Positions 13,201 through 28,800 are shown, counted from the stretch's first letter. The stretch: DNA of 64,000 nucleotides from Taeniopygia guttata (GCF_048771995.1 NC_133024.1:21964001-22028000), one strand, 5' to 3'. The notes: generated by a model from the letters alone, not told the origin. Translations and numbers: made by a program.

Positions 13201-16200
13201 GAGGTATTAATTTAATTTTCTCCAACAGATGCTACACATATAAACAGAAGCAGGAGATTCATTCTTCTGCTTAACTTTGCAGGTTTGCAGAATTATTTCT
13301 GCCTAATTTTGCAGTAAGAGTGAGAGCAGATTATTCTAGTAGAATGGACATTTCTATTTCTATTGAAGAAATTAAAGTCCACCATCAGATCATTCAAAGG
13401 TGCAAGTCACTTTCTAACCTTCAGGAGTTAGGCATTGGTTTAAATGACAGTACATAAAGCTGAGTATCTCTTTCAGTACTGTGCCTGCATTGTTCTAATT
13501 TCTCATGTTTACCATAATTCATTGTTTATGTTTTATGCAGGCTTGCTTTCTATCTTATTTCAACAATATCTGGTGATAAGGATGTACACAGCTCATTTAT
13601 GTGCTAATGTAAAATTACTTCCTTTTCCTGCCTTGAATCGGTATAAGTTGAGACCTGTCCATCACAGCTGTATTAGGCATAAAATAGTTCAGTTAAAGTT
13701 GGTTTAATTAAGATGTGCAAATCCAAAAGAATCTATGGTATAACTCCAGAAAGGTCAGTTTATTCATCAAGTATTGATTTTTCCTGATAGTCTCAATTAT
13801 TTTAATGTGCAGAATGGAATTTCCTGATTTCATGGTGCTGTTCTTGATACTTTCTTAGGATGGTTGACTTGATCTGGGGGGTTCAGAGGTAAAGATCTCT
13901 CTTCCAGACCTCTTTTCATTTTCTACTGGCTCATTCTGTCACCTTTACTTTTTATAAGTGAACTGTAAACATTGTTTTTGTCTCAGAGAAGCTCCAATCC
14001 CAAGGATACATGTATTCCATACCCCACAATGCCTGTGCTATGATGGGGATGCATAAATTGGAAATTGAGAACTCAATGGGCTTCTCCCATGTAAGCAGAC
14101 TTGCTAACCCAGCAGTTTGGTTTTTTTTTTTTTTTTTTTTTTTCTGACACTAACCTATAACAAGAAATCAGTCCTGCTTGCTACAGCAGAACAAACAAGG
14201 CCTATCTGGCACAGACTGGTGGTGTATGCCATTTCTATGATCTGGAAAATAGAGCCTGGATATCCCTGAAAATTAAAAAATAACCTCTCAGCTTTCTGTC
14301 CACTATTCATATCTTTGCCAAAGAAATGCATTGGCTTGGGTGGTTTTTCTCTGTAACAACAATGGCTAAAACATGAGATCTCAGAACCATATGGCTCCCT
14401 TGGGGCAGAACTCCAAACACCACTTAATTTGGGAGCTTGGCAATACTGACAACACTTCAGGTGAAGAAAAGAACATAATGGTACAACTCTGGTAATGATA
14501 ATAAATTTTTTAACTAGATGATGGTGAATACAAGTGATGACATTTGACCTTTTCAACACCCTAGCACTTGGCAAGCTTGTCTGAATAGCAAGAAGAAAAA
14601 GCCAGTGAGTCAGAAGCTCACTGTAATTTGGGGATGTACTTCCTCATGCTGCTCTGTTCTTTCTTTAGAAACTGCTGCAGCTACTCTTTGAGATAAAAAA
14701 AATGCTGAAAGTAGAATGAAACAGCACTAAAATCCAGGAAATGCTGCAACATGAATTTTGATGAGACAAAAGTGTGGTCCTGAGCAGAGCATTTTAAGCT
14801 TCCCACTTTGGGCTGCCTTTCTGAACTCTGTGCCCTTTGATTATAATGGGAACTTACAACCTGAGCCCTGCAAAATGAACTGTTCACCCTGATAAGTAAT
14901 AAATACCAACAGTAGCTTACTAATGGGTTTTGCATGGCTTTCAGCAAGTAGGCAGAAAGAGTATGGCAGCTCTGTTTTCTCCCCAGATCACCTTTTCAAT
15001 ATAGTATTGTGATCCAAATAACATCTAAACAGAGAATTAAATCTTCTGTGATTAAATATTCTATTTGCTTTCAGGGTAGGTTGGGATACATACATTTACT
15101 TCATTACCTAGACCAGCTCAAGATTCCCAACTTTTCCCTGCCAAGACTTGGTTCAGTAATACCATCTAGAAGACAGAATGACTATAACTATATGACAAGG
15201 CATATATAGTTAATGCCTTGAAACCACAGAGATTTTTTTTTTGCACATTTGATTTCTGTGAGAATCAAAGATCTAAACTGAAGTCCAGAAGGATCTGAAC
15301 AAACAGAACAAAAGTCACTGGAGAACACTTGCAACATGGAGTTCAGGCTCTGTACCCTACAGGTGCATCAAATCTTTTCACAGGTACTGTCTTGAGTAAA
15401 AAAAAAAATCATCTGAGAACTCAAATCATGCAACTGTCTTAAAAATATCTGTCCCAGGCAACTGAAATAACTAATATTTGTGGCATTGGACTTTTAGCCT
15501 GATGAAGTTGACCACCCATACAATCTGTGAGAAGGTATCTGTAAATTTACCAGCTGCCCTTTCTCCTGGCTTGATATATCTGCTGAGAAATGTATTATGA
15601 GTTCCTGTTTCACCAGAAATACTGAAAGACAAGAAATTATTTTAAAAGTAACATCTCATCTATGTTGCAGAGTTCTTCCACTGTATCTATTTACATCCTA
15701 CTTTTCAGCTATTGCAGCAGCAGTATCTGAGAGATGATTCTTTTGTTTCTTCTAGAGGAGAAAACTGACCTTTTTCCTCTGTTCTAGCCCCTGGGTTTTG
15801 CTGGAATTCACTGAGATGCAAAACGTCTCTTTCACAGCTGTTTCAAAATGTGTTGTCTGATAATCCTTATTTTCCTCATTGTTCAGTGCATAAGACCAGA
15901 CAGTTGGGATAACACCCATTTGACTTGTGGGTGATTTTAGCAGATTAAAAACCCACTCCAGTTACCCTTTCATCACCACCTTGTGGTCATTCCAGATGAC
16001 ACTGTCCTGTTTCAAATATACATTTAAATGAAATTGGAATGAAATACTTTATTGAGCCCAGAGTGCAAAATTTTATTTGTTCAAAGGAGTAGAATTTGGC
16101 GATGGTAATATTTTTGAAAAAGTAGACACTTTTTGTGAAACTTTAGGAGAAAGAATGTACCACCATATGATTTTTACCTAATGTAATTGCTTGAATAGGT

Positions 16201-19200
16201 ATGGCATAATAATTGATCATCGTTTTATGCAGGTTTGTCTTAAAGTATTTAAATTGAAATCTTTAATTAGATTTTTTAAAATCCATACTGACAATCATCT
16301 CCATTTAGACTCCTGTGAAGATTCATCTTTTTTAAGATTCATCTTCTGTACATTTGAGAATAAGTGACAAAATATAATTTATGATAAAATATATTTATGA
16401 CAAAATATAATTTAATGAGAATTATTTTCACATTAACTCTAAAAACTTAAGAATTTAAGGATTGTAAGAATTCATGCTTCAACTACATGAATAACCGCAT
16501 AAGATCTGAAAAAAGCAGAATTAAATCTGGGGAACATTGTCTCTGATGTACTTGATAGCTGTAATTGAAATAATTGTTTTCAAACAAAACATTGAATTTG
16601 CAGTTGCCTCTCAATAAATGGGTCAGAACACAGGCACAGTTTTTATTGTGACAAGGTATATATAGGAAGGAATTTGATAATTTAGTATTTTTCCTGGTGT
16701 AATGGGCTGAGACTCACTGGTTTAGAGGGTTGATTGTGCTTGCCCTGTCTCTTAAAACGTTGTGTGTGTAGATGACATTATCAGGCAACACATGAAATGA
16801 ATAAACTATTTGATTCAATAGAAGATAAGCTCCTGATGTAAAGATACTAAGCAAATCACTTGACAGGAAAAAGTTCATATGCAAGAGTTGAAATACCAGA
16901 TGCAGTAAAAACAAGCAAGGGCCAACAAGCCTGCTGTTGAAAGACAAATAGCAGTAAGAGAAGATTAGGCAGGCACTAGTATTTTTGTATTGTTACACCA
17001 GGTGCATTGTGAGCATTTTCAATCTTATCCTGAGGATTTAACACCAGACAGTTCCAAATCTCTGAGATCATCCCAGCCAGATCTTTTGCACTGTTTGTCA
17101 GGTTAGAGCTCGTTTAGAGATTTAGAGATTTTTAAATCCTTTTGCACAGAGATAAGTAGGGTTCACTTCAGGCTGATTATTATCCAAAGAATAATCCAAC
17201 TAAAGTAAAATCCAAATTTGATTGTGAATAAAAGTCTGGATGCTGACAAAGTCTGTGTGAAGCCCTGGCATTATGTGCACTTTAAATGCTGCCCTCTGGA
17301 CCAAGGATGTCCTGCTCAGTGAGTGACACACAGCACATTTTATGATCCTACAAATAGCCATTTCTACTTAAAAAAAAATGAACTCAAATTTGTTATTAGT
17401 TCCCTTTTACGGCAGATATTCCTGTAGCTGAAATTCTGACCTTTCACTCTGTTGTAAACAGGAGCTAAATCTGACTCCAGTAGTGTCACTGTGTTTGTAA
17501 TCTCATTACTGAGAGAAATCCAGATGAAGGTAGATATATGGGTGTCTGCAGACCTTGATAGATGCCTCATAGCCTTATGGCTGTTTTGCCAAGCTGGGGA
17601 TTATAAAAAAACAGACAAAAGGGTAGCTAAAATCTTCACTGATAATGCAAGAAATGGTGGTGGTTTCATTTTTATGTCATTAGTTCTTCAGCAATTCTTT
17701 TTAATTCTAAAGGAAAAAAAGTAAATAAATTATGAGATTAGGACAAAAGTTTCCACTGGCTTTTAGAATTTTGTGTCTGAATGAGATTTCAAGGCTTCCA
17801 TGCAATGCAGCTGTGAGCAGTGCTCATTGAGGAGTGGTGACACCATTTCCTTTTAAGTATCATATTCAGAAAATCTTGTCATATTTTCAGCACTGAACGA
17901 AAAAGGCATTACAAAGGGATGCAGTCCTTAGAACTGCATTTTAAGCACTTACAGAAAAAATGTGTGTATACTCCATGTCCCCGGTGATATTTATTTGGTA
18001 TTTAATTTTCAGAAGTATAATATTTAGTTCATAGGATATGTTGTAAGTTTTTAAAGTTATATAGTTCTCATAGGTTTTTACTCCTCCCTAAAGTCTATTG
18101 TCTTAATGTCGGATGAGGACAGTTAAATCCCAGATGACTTAGATCTCTAGTCAGCTTTTTCTGTCATATCACCCAATTATCCTGGAGCATGTTTATATCT
18201 GGGAGACCAGTTCCAAAGAGTAGTCTGACTTGCCCATTGCACCTGTGCTCCTCTCACACCAGGCACAAGGAGCTTTTGCGCTTCATATTCAGGCCTGATC
18301 TCATCTGTTTCCCACGGGTCTTCCATACAGCCTGGCTTGTGCCAGATTCCTGTTGTGCAGACATCTTCAGCAACCAGAGTCATGGCTCTCTCTTCACTTC
18401 TGTGCCATGACACCCCATTGTTCTGGTGGATTATTAGGTCCTTGAAGCTGGGCAGCTTCCACCCTGTGTCATTTTGTAGAGCTGGGCTTCCTGTATCTTC
18501 TTTGCCTTGCCTCTGTTATGGGGCAGATTTGTGGCTGATAAACCCCACGGCAAAGCTCAAATGGGGTAGGAGTTTCTTCTTGTCTGTGTTTCATATCAGA
18601 GAGCTAGTGGAAAAAATATATTCTTTCATTAGCACTGAAAATGTGAAAATTACACAGCTTCCCCCCAGTTCTTCTACAAAATGTTAACAACACATGGTTT
18701 CTTATGTTTGTGGTATTGATGTTTTTGCAGAGAAGGGGTGCTCAGGCATTAGAAAGTGTGGAGTTCTCAGCCAATGTCCTGAAAACTTAAGGCCTCCCAG
18801 GTACTTCAAGAGAACATAAGGAATGGAGCAGAAGCCATGGGCACCTCAAGCTTGGGAACTGGTACCAATCCTCTTCCATATGCCTGTTCTAGTGCATACC
18901 GTCTATCTCTGGAAAGTTCAGAATCATCAGAAGCAAAATCACATAGCCTGGGGGAGCTTGGAGCACTTGTCAGGCCTATTTGTCCATTGGATACTTGCCC
19001 ACATGAGAAGCTGTGCTGGATAGAGCCCTCTATTATTGTAATATGCTCCTGCCCCTTCTGGCAATTACTGGCAGGCCTGACAGGATATCCTAGGTTTCTG
19101 TCCTTTGCTCCCCATCTCTAAAATACTAAAACAATCACCTGACTTATCTCAGTGGTAGAGTTACTTGCTTAGATACATGATCAGCGCTCCCATTTATAAC

Positions 19201-22200
19201 AACCAAGCACCTTTCTGCTGCAGCAAGACCACTTTCACTGCAGACTTGATCTTTATGGCAATTTAAAAAATATATTCAGGGCAGTGTAGCTCTGTGCTAC
19301 AGGATTCTTTGTGGCTTTCTGTCACGCAGTTGCATTACCACAAGGAACTAATAGCAACCCCAATCTAGTTTTGTGAAGTGCTTACTGTGCTGCTTCTCAG
19401 TGCAAAAGGAAAATGTTCTCTTTGCTCTGACGGCTGATTTACACACCACACTGTCTTTTTTTTCAAGAAAATTAAAAAAAACCCTTTTTTAAAAGCAGTG
19501 TTTACATTGCTTAGAAACTCTAGTGCCCACACAGGTACACACATAAGCGTGCATGCCTAGGTGGTGTCTCTTAGTATGTTTATAATTTCTCAAATGCTTA
19601 CTAATACAAGGACTGGTCTCTGCAGAAGCTTCTTTTAGCTAACAGTCAACATACCAATTATATTAAGTGTAAATCTTAGTTTTACCTGTGTTCTTCAGAT
19701 GTACTACTAATGACATAGTGGTGTCAGAGAAAAAGAATAAGAAATGTCTGGGGCACAGGGAATCTCTCAAAACCTCCAAAATCAGACCGTAACAGGTTTG
19801 TCTCTGTCTCTTGCTGTATCTAGTCATTGATATGGTCATTCTTCTGGTCCTAAGAAAAGAGCTGACTATGTCAAGGCAAAAAAAAAAAACAACAAAAAAA
19901 CCCAAACAGACAAACAAAAATCCCCCCAAAAACAAAAACAACAAAAAAAAAAAACAACAAAAAAAAAAAAAACAAAGAGGTATTTTTTCCAATGTAGACA
20001 TATTATGGCTTCTGTGAAAATTCCCAACACTGAGTACAGCTTCATGTGGCTCAGTGATACAGGAAAAAATAAAATGGAAATAAACCTATCCACAGCATCT
20101 GCTTGCTTCTAAGGAACAATTTTATTTGTTCATATCCCAGAAGCTAGAACAACCACAGAATTTCTCTGTAGAAAAAGCATCCTTGCAATGTCTCCCTTCT
20201 AGAGGTGCACACTCACTGGCAGATTTGAGGCCTCCCAGAGAATGAGTGAGATACAAAATACTTAATGAAATTAAGGTTTTCACACAGACTTTGGACGCAT
20301 GTAATTCCAGTAATGAAACTGTGCAGTACTCCTTCTCATCAATGGCTAGAAGGGGCCAGCTAGAAGTAGGTGCCACTACTCATGGTGTTGCAATAACTAG
20401 AGGCAAAAAGCAGAAAGAAAGGGTGGTTCCTGACTTTCTGCTTCAACCACCGGCTCTGCTGGTTTTGACCCATTTTTAGAGAACAGTGTCTCTATGTGGA
20501 AAACCTCTGTAAAGTGGAACCCAAGAATCTCAGTGCCATAGCCTCTCAGGACAGCTACTGACCCACACAGGGCAGGTAAATTTAGAATTTGTTTTTTCAC
20601 AGCTCTTCACCCTTGTCATCGTTCTGGCACACAGACTTTCAGGTTTATGTAGTCTACAAGGAACAGACTTTATAAGCAAGTTCCTAAAAAAACCTCATTC
20701 TGCATGAGGCATATGGACTAAATAGTGTGACAAGAGTGACACTTGTTTGTCACTCTTCCTCAGTTTCCTTGCTGCTCTTCAAGAGTACTTGAGATTTGGA
20801 TTGATGGTCATGGTTATAGGTTTCTTCTTGAGATGGTCCTATGGGACTTTTCCTCTAAACCCTAGAGGCTCATGACAAATCTAGCAATCCTAAATCGCCC
20901 TGACTTTGCAATGGGTCTTGTTCTCTGTCCTGTTACTCACCTAGGGCTGTGTCACTCTTGTTCCATTTTCCTTTTCTGAAATGGCAGGCCTAGCCCTTTG
21001 TTTTTATTTTGCTCCTAATTAAATGCTTAGAGTTGGCTTGAATTTCAATTTATCACAATAAACAACATATTTAACAGATATTTTCCTGTCTTTAGTAATC
21101 TTTCTGTTTCAAAATTTTATAATTGCTTTTGCCAAGACTCCTAGGATCTGGGTCTACACTCACATATCTGGGTATAAAATCTTATAGCAGCACTGGACCA
21201 TACCTGTGCTTTCATTCTCTGAATGTTCCTTTGGTAAGAAAGGAACACACATGACTGTCTTCTTTGGGAAGAAAGAGTCAGTGAATAGTGCACTGCATAT
21301 ATGAATTGTACACTTATGAAGTCTTTGTCCCCTGATTAATTTTGGCCAGGCCTTTATGAGGACTCAGCACAAACAGAAAGGTCAATGCTACAAAACATTT
21401 ACCACCAAACCTCAGATATGTCACTGCTTCAGGTTTTCAAATGAAAGATTATCAACACTTTCTAGTATGAGTAAAATGCTATCAAATTATTCATCTAAAT
21501 GAAAAAGTAAACAAAAAAAAATCAGGTTGAGGCTGATATTTACCACAGATAATTCCAGCCCAAACTCCTAACATTTGATAATATTATGAACTGAGGAAAA
21601 CAGACTTTTATAATGGGCACTGTTGCACACTCTTAAGAGTTGATTGCAACCATCCTATCTACAAGCACTCACTCATGATTCTGAACAGGACTTGACTAAA
21701 GCCTGCTTGTGAAAAAAAACCATGGTATAATTTCACCAGAATAAAAGGCTTTTCCTCCTACTCAGGTTTCAGGGTGTTCTTTTCTGGATTAAAGCTTTTT
21801 AGCCTCTCTTTTTTAATCTAATCCCTTTCCAAAGTGATACATTTCACTTTGCAGAAGGTCCCGAAGCCACTGCTATGAAAGAAAATGGTCTCTGGATTAA
21901 GATGCCACAGTCTGTAGCCTAACCTAAATTCAGCCTTGTTCCAGATTTCAGACTTCCTGTTTTCTCTTGAGCAGGTAATTGCATGTAGTTTTCTAACTAT
22001 AATCCTATGCATATTTGAAGTGCTATTGTGTGAGTAAACATGCTGAAGATTAAGAGGTGCTTACCCAGCAAGGTATTGCTAATTTAAGATAAATAGAACA
22101 GAGGTCTCTGGACAGCTCACACACTGAAAATATGGGGGTGGATTTTTCATAATCCTCTGATGGACAGATACACCAAGTAAAACTTAAAAGAACCTGTGGT

Positions 22201-25200
22201 CACAGATTTTCTCCCTTGCAAATAAGCATGTGTGGCAGGGGAAGACTTGAAACTTACTGATCTCTGTTTTGGTAATGGAAAGTTAGAAGCAATGGCTTGT
22301 TTTCTCACAAGAAGCTCTACCTAGTCTTTGTTCACTTTACACCATTAGAGTGAACATACTACATACTACATCAAGAAGATGATAGGAAAAAAATAGCAAA
22401 GAAAGTTATGTTAAATGCACATTATTAAAGATTTGAAAATTAAGCAGTTAGAAGCAGTAAGAAAAGGCCCAAACATTGCATAGCATATGTACATTATTTT
22501 ACAGTCAGTAATTAGTCAGAATGTGGCAGTGTACACAAACCACAGGGAAAGACAATGCAGAAAGAATTAACAAGGGACTTAGTTATTTTGACTATGTGTG
22601 GCTGGGCCTTCATTGGAATGACCTGCAGCTGAGGCAAACTGAGTGTCTATAGGATAAAAGAAACTGCAGGGGAAACAGTTTATTAGATCTGGTGATAGCC
22701 TATCACTTGCTTGACACAGATACCATGCTAGAACTTGGAGTAATGTGTTCTCCCGGTCTGAAGTGCGCTCTCTGTCCTCCCCCAAGAGAGTTCAAGACTG
22801 GGTTATCTGCAAATGGGTAAATCTTCAAAGACTGTTTATGGTCCTGTTGTGGCCAGGGTGAGATGCTGAGCCTCGCTGTCCTCAAGAGAAGCGAAACCTG
22901 TGGCTGGGTTTGTAGAAAGGAGCAGCTAAAAGAGATGCTACTGCTTTCTTTTCTCTCATGCTCTGGCTGGATACCCCCATCTGCAGTGATGATGTTACTG
23001 CTTCAATCCCAGCCTGACCGGCCCTAGCAGGGAAGGACCAGAGCAACTTCTCTGTGGCACTTGGAAATTTTGACCCAGTGATGGCTCCTGGCTGTACCAA
23101 GTTCCTTGGGCTCAAAGTTGAATGAAATGTTCAGTACAAGTACAATTGTTAATGAGGTGTGTCCTGACAGTGTGTGCAAAGCTCAACTGATTCAAATTAG
23201 TTGAGTACCTTCCATTGTGCTACATTTGTTTTCCTGTGGAAACTCACTCACCAGGGTGACTACAATATGTTTCTTTTATTTCTGCAAATAAGGGTGAGGT
23301 AAAGGCTAGGTTTGAAGAAGAAACAAAAGCAAAGATCCAGTTAAAATAAACTCCAAGATTCTAGATTACATGGCAATTTAATTTGTCTCAAGTCTCAGGC
23401 TCTACACATCTTCAGAGCATTATTAGGAATGACTGTATCATAGAGAGTAATTCACCCAGGACTATATTCACCAGCATAATGCCAAGTGCTACATGAGTAC
23501 AATCTTTTGCTGCTGCATCATGATATACAAAACAATTAAGTGAATGTGGGGGATAAGTTATCTTCTTTTAACCTCCAACCTTTTCCCTGCTTCAAATGTG
23601 GACTGAGAATGCTATTTCTCTTATATTTGCATGGGAATACATTTATTGATATGCCTCTAGATATTTTTTTAATCTGGTTATTCATATCTTGGCGTATGAG
23701 GCTACATAGTCTTGCCAATGTTCTTTCTCATGTGTTTATTACACGTAAAACCAAGTAACAGTTCTAAAATATGCTATCTATTTTTTAATCTCTATCTTAT
23801 GTGTCAGGCAAATAACAGCACTTATCTTTAAGGGCAGTCAGAGAGTTTAAACTGAGCCAAAATGCAAAACGGCACTTGATTCATTGTGGGGATTTTTTGG
23901 TGTGCATTTTCTTATTGTTGGTAGACTTCAGGGAAGACTCAAAGGTCTTTCTAAATGTTGAATCCGAATATTTAATATTAAGGCATTTTTGGCTGAAGCA
24001 AATTGAGGCATTCAGAAATTCAAAATACATCAGAAGGGTATTTCCAGCTCTGCAGTTGTACGTCGATGTCACTGTGCACTTATCTCGCCCTTACTTTTCC
24101 AGCTTGTCCATAGGAAGTTTGTAGGAGATCATGCCAAAAGTCTTTAGGTCAAGGCACACAACATTGCCTGCTCTCCCTGCTGCACAGAGCAGGTCCAGTC
24201 ACTACCTTCGTTACTCAGTCACTGCTGAAGCCCATGTTATTACTAGTGAGAATGCTTCAGTGACAGCATGAAACACCAGAAAACCCTCACAAAAGTAAAC
24301 TCAGTTAATTTTCTGGAGTGAACAATTTTCTCTCACTTACAATGTGCTCCTTGTCTTCCCCAGAAAACGCTTTTGTTTTTCTGGATGACACCCAAATCCG
24401 GCATGTCTTTATTGAAGGCATGTGACTTGATCTGTGTCTCACTGGGCAGGGGCCCCAAGCAGCCACTTGGATCTGCAGTCTGCTCCAGAATAACCTCCTG
24501 TCCTCAACTTTACATGTCAGTAAAAAGTAGTTTGATGATTGCTCTGAGTAGTTTCAGTTATGAGATTTCCATAATAAGAATCTTTGCCTACCTATTTTTT
24601 TTTTTTTTTGAGGAAAATCTCATTTCCCAAACACAGAGAAATCATCAGGCCAAAAAGCCACATAAGAGCAACTGGCATGCATGGATATGTAGCTGGAAAC
24701 CTCTAGATTTGGGGCTTCTTAGTTTCCTAAAAAAAGATGAACATTTTTCTAAGCTGCTCCCTGCCACTTGTTGCCCCAAAAACAAGCCCCTATGACATGC
24801 ACTCCTTTTTCCCCATTTCTTCCAGGAGCAGATGAAGAAAGGTCATTGTGATACTTTCTCTGCTGTGAGTTTGCAGTGTGACCTTGTGACAAGGAAATCT
24901 TAAGTCAACCTCCTGACTGGCCCTGTCCTTCTGGAAGACATCCAATTCTTGAAGAACACCGGCCAATATCATTATATTGTAGCTCCTGCAGTGAATATTC
25001 TTCCTTTATTTTTCCATCGACCTGCTGATTAGTAGCATGCTCCTAATGCAAATGTCCAACAGCAGGGGGGATAACAACACTAAGAAGCAATTGGTGTGTA
25101 TTTCCCTGACCTCCCTGAGCTCCTTGCTCCCAAACAGGTCAATCCACTGGGCCATGGATGAAATAGCAAGGAGCATCACTCTTGCCATATTTATCAGAAG

Positions 25201-28200
25201 CATTTTCCTTTAGTTGGTATTAGGGGGTTTTGGCTCATTATTTTGGTTTGGGATTGGTTTTATGTTTTATTTTATTTTGTTGGGATTTTTATTTTTTGAG
25301 GACAACAATAGTTTAACACTGGTATATGTAAAAAAAATACAAAAAGACAAGTACCACAAAAAAATGCATGCAATTTTTTTCTGATGTTGTGATTTGACCC
25401 TGGCCAACAACAATTTCCCCTGACAGCCACTTGCTCATTAACTACTTCCCCAGGTCTGATTGAGAAGAGAATTGGAAGGGTAAAAATTAGAAAATTTGTA
25501 GGACAGTTTAATAGTAAGACAAAGCTGCAAGTGTAGAAAAGCAAACCAAGGAATTCATTCACTACCTTCTATTGGCAGGCAGGTGTTCAGCCATCTCCAG
25601 GGAAGCAGGTATCCATCAGGCATAACAGCGGCTTGGAAAGACAAATTCTATCATGCCAAATATCTCCCAAGGTGTGCTGCATGCTGATTAACAGCTGCAC
25701 AGCAGTCATGTCTAGAAACTAGTCTAGCACACTCCAACCAAATTTGTCATCATTGTGTACTGAACACCAGCAAGAAGGGCAGTGTTCAGAGAGAGGAAAG
25801 AGATTCTCTTGTCTGCTCTGGGAGTTACCCAGGAGCTGTGCTGAGACTCTGACTCCAGAATGCTCAGGTTGTATGCTCCCTCCTGCAGAAGGATTTGGGA
25901 TGGATTTGAAAGTAAATAGAACAAAGAATAGGGGTAAGGCTGGTTACAGGACCCTGTGGACTCTGGTATGTGAATCTGATCTCTTTTACTCTCATGGAGG
26001 AAAGAGAGATCCTGACCTATTTGAATGGAAACTGTAACAAAAGCTGTGAGATATTTTTCCTTCGGGCTGGAGACCTGGCCAATCTGGAGAAAAGCTAAAG
26101 AAACAAAGTAAGTGGAGCTCACAAAGAACGTGCCCTGAATACCACGGACACTGGTGGCTGTGGCTGACCTAGGTCCCATCTTTGTTGGTATCTCTGAAAC
26201 TGTGACCTGCCTTGGAGCCTGTGAAGAGAGGGGAGGGAGGTTATCCTGTCTGTGTGGTTCCTTTGTCTGTAACACATCTCAAGCAGAGCTGTGGCTTTGT
26301 GGATGGTCCAACCCCAGAGCGAGCCTGTGAGCAGAGAAGCACAAAGGTTTTCAGGGGCTGGTGCTCAGAGATGCTCAGCTGCTGCAGAGAGGAGATGGAG
26401 CTGAACACGAATTGTAGGCAAGCAGAGAACTGTGGAAACTCAGACACCAGGACAGCTACAACTACCAGCTAAAGTCCCTATAGTTTTCTCCTTACTGGCC
26501 TCCAGGTAGTTAGGTTACCATAAGAATTAGCAATATAATTTTTAGCTTCTGAATTGTTTATTCTTCTAGCTCTTATCTCTGGGTGCATTCTCATTGTGTG
26601 TCAGCTCTGCAGAATGCAGACTGCTGTGACCAAACAGCTCCATGTGTTAACAGATGGACAGAATGGAGCTGGGTCTGTAAATGTGAAAGGAGCAGTTTCA
26701 TGGTGCTGTGCCCGCAAAATCATTGTCTACATCCTGCTGGTGTCCTGCAGAAGCCTCCTCAGGCAGGGATTTATACCAGTTTATTGGCTGCACCAGGAAA
26801 GGGTGAGAGGCAGCAGGACAGCAGTAAAAAAGCTGCACAGGAGAAGGAGTGCAGTGACACAGCATTTCCTCTGAGGTATAAAGCTGGATAACTGCTGCAA
26901 AGGTTACTGTGCTAAGACTGAAGAGCAGGATTTTTTGATCACAACTGTTTAGATGAGGAGTTTGGCCATGGTTCCTTCAGTAGCTGATGCAGATCTGAAA
27001 TAACGCTCACAAAGCAGGAGAGATGGGGTCCAGCCTGGGTAGAAGCAGTGAAGGAACAACAAAGATTTAGGTCGTGTTCCAGCTTGGACTTCTCTGGTCT
27101 CTGCCTTCTCCTCCTCCTTGTACTTGTCATGCAAACTAACTCAGCCTTAGAAAAGTATTTTTCCATGGTTCAGAGGCTTAGCAAGGGCAGTATGTCATCA
27201 GATGAACAACTGAAGTCAAGAGTTCCCTTGTGACAGGACCAGTAAGATGTGTTTAAAGACACTAACATTCAAGACCTGTGTTCTGTGGGCTGCAGCTCTC
27301 TGGATTATGCTAAGAGATAAATTAGTGTGAGGATTGAAATAATTTCTCAGGATTGAAATAATTTCTATGCTTCATGTAGCACAGAAATAACTGTTCAAAT
27401 CAAAAAGGTACTCTCCTTTTTTGTTTTTGTTTTTGTTTTTATTTTTGTAGCTGGTAGTGAAACACTTCAAAATTTTTATAGCAAAGATAAGAGTTGCTCA
27501 AATTTATCTTCAGATCTGTGTGGTTGTCCTGGGAAGGCTGCTGCTCAATTATTACACACAAACATTTTTTCTTTTTTTTTTTTTTCTTTTTTTTTTTCTA
27601 GAAGACATGCTACTTAATTACTACAATACAAGGCACCTGAAATGGAATGACCTAATTTTATACAACATGAGTTAATTTCCAATTGCATATATGTTAGATC
27701 TGACCTTGTACAGAAAGGTTGATACTTGCAAGTGTGGTAACAACATCTGTAGTTGCACTAGAGAGAGGATGGAAGACAGAGCTGACAGGGTTGGGGAGGA
27801 TCCAGCTTGCATGCTATTCTTCTGCACAATTACACTGGCTGCACTGTAGATGTTTGCTTCCTTCTTCTGAGTGCTCTGCTACTGCTGAGTTCTTGATGCA
27901 GGCCACATCACTGACACTTAACAGGACTTTCTTTCATCTCTGCTCAAGCCCAGACACCTCTGCAGGTGGAAGCTGCCTTGGTTTGCACAGGTTTGACATT
28001 GTCCTAGGAAACAAGGCACCAGCACTGTAAGTGTGAGGACAAGGCTGTTGTGTGAATGCAGTTTTGGTTTCTAGGAGTGTAAAACCAGAATTCCTCCCTT
28101 TTATTTGTTAGGGAAACCCAGTATCATAAGGCTTCATGTCTGTGGTCTCCAATGAGCATGACCAGAGCTGGCCATGCTCCAGCCAGCACCCAAAGGAGAG

Positions 28201-28800
28201 CTGCCAAGAGCCCTGGCACAGAGTGGAGCTAAAATGTGGCTCAAATACAGTAGTTCTGCCTCTGTGGTGTTTGCAGAGGAATTCAGGGCAGCAACTGCAC
28301 CTTGTGCCAGAGTCCAGCTTAGGCAGAATAATCAGCCAAGCTGCCAGAAATCCCCGACAGTTACAACAGCAGTAGACCTGCTCATCTCTCATGTAATACT
28401 TCCTGCTGTCTATACTGACCCTACCTTCCCTGGCTTTCTTTACCTAGCACAAAAGAGGCCAAAAGTCTAGCTCTGAGCTCAGATGGGTATTTTGCTGCTT
28501 CTTTAATCTTCATAGCCTGGCAATTTTTATTCAGAACCCTCCATCAGGTGGAAAACCCCTAACCATTCCCTTTGTATTTTTTCTTCTGAATGATTTACGG
28601 GAGCAGGAAGAGCCAGGTGTGGACTCCCCTCCCTCCCGTCTACCCCAGCTGAGCTGTTCCAGTCCTTGGACAAACTTCCATGAACATGTGCAGGACTGAT
28701 GGATTTGAGACAGACTGAGGTGACTGTATGCCATGAATTAGCATCAGAAGTCCTTCTAAGCTTCTCTGGACTGCCCAAAGGGGTTTGTGTGTATTGTGTC
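10211..28800. other. Long gene-poor region with no recognised gene
   Basis: About 18.6 kb separate the CR1 copy from the CD200R1-type gene. No ORF resembles a known protein. Low-complexity runs include T at about 14120-14142, an A-rich tract at 19880-19972 and T-rich tracts near 27564-27598. Short direct duplications are visible: a segment containing GGTTTTGTTGACTTCTCAT twice at 10872-10919, and one containing GGATTGAAATAATTTCT twice at 27331-27366. The longest minus ORF (25724-26275, 183 codons) has no recognisable domain. A minus-strand AATAAA at about 28101-28106 could be the poly(A) signal of the CD200R1-type gene. Confidence 0.5.
28101..28106 (-). terminator. Candidate poly(A) signal of the CD200R1-type gene
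   Basis: Minus-strand AATAAA lies about 0.7 kb downstream of the transmembrane exon. It is the nearest canonical hexamer I saw. Use of it is inferred. Confidence 0.35.
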
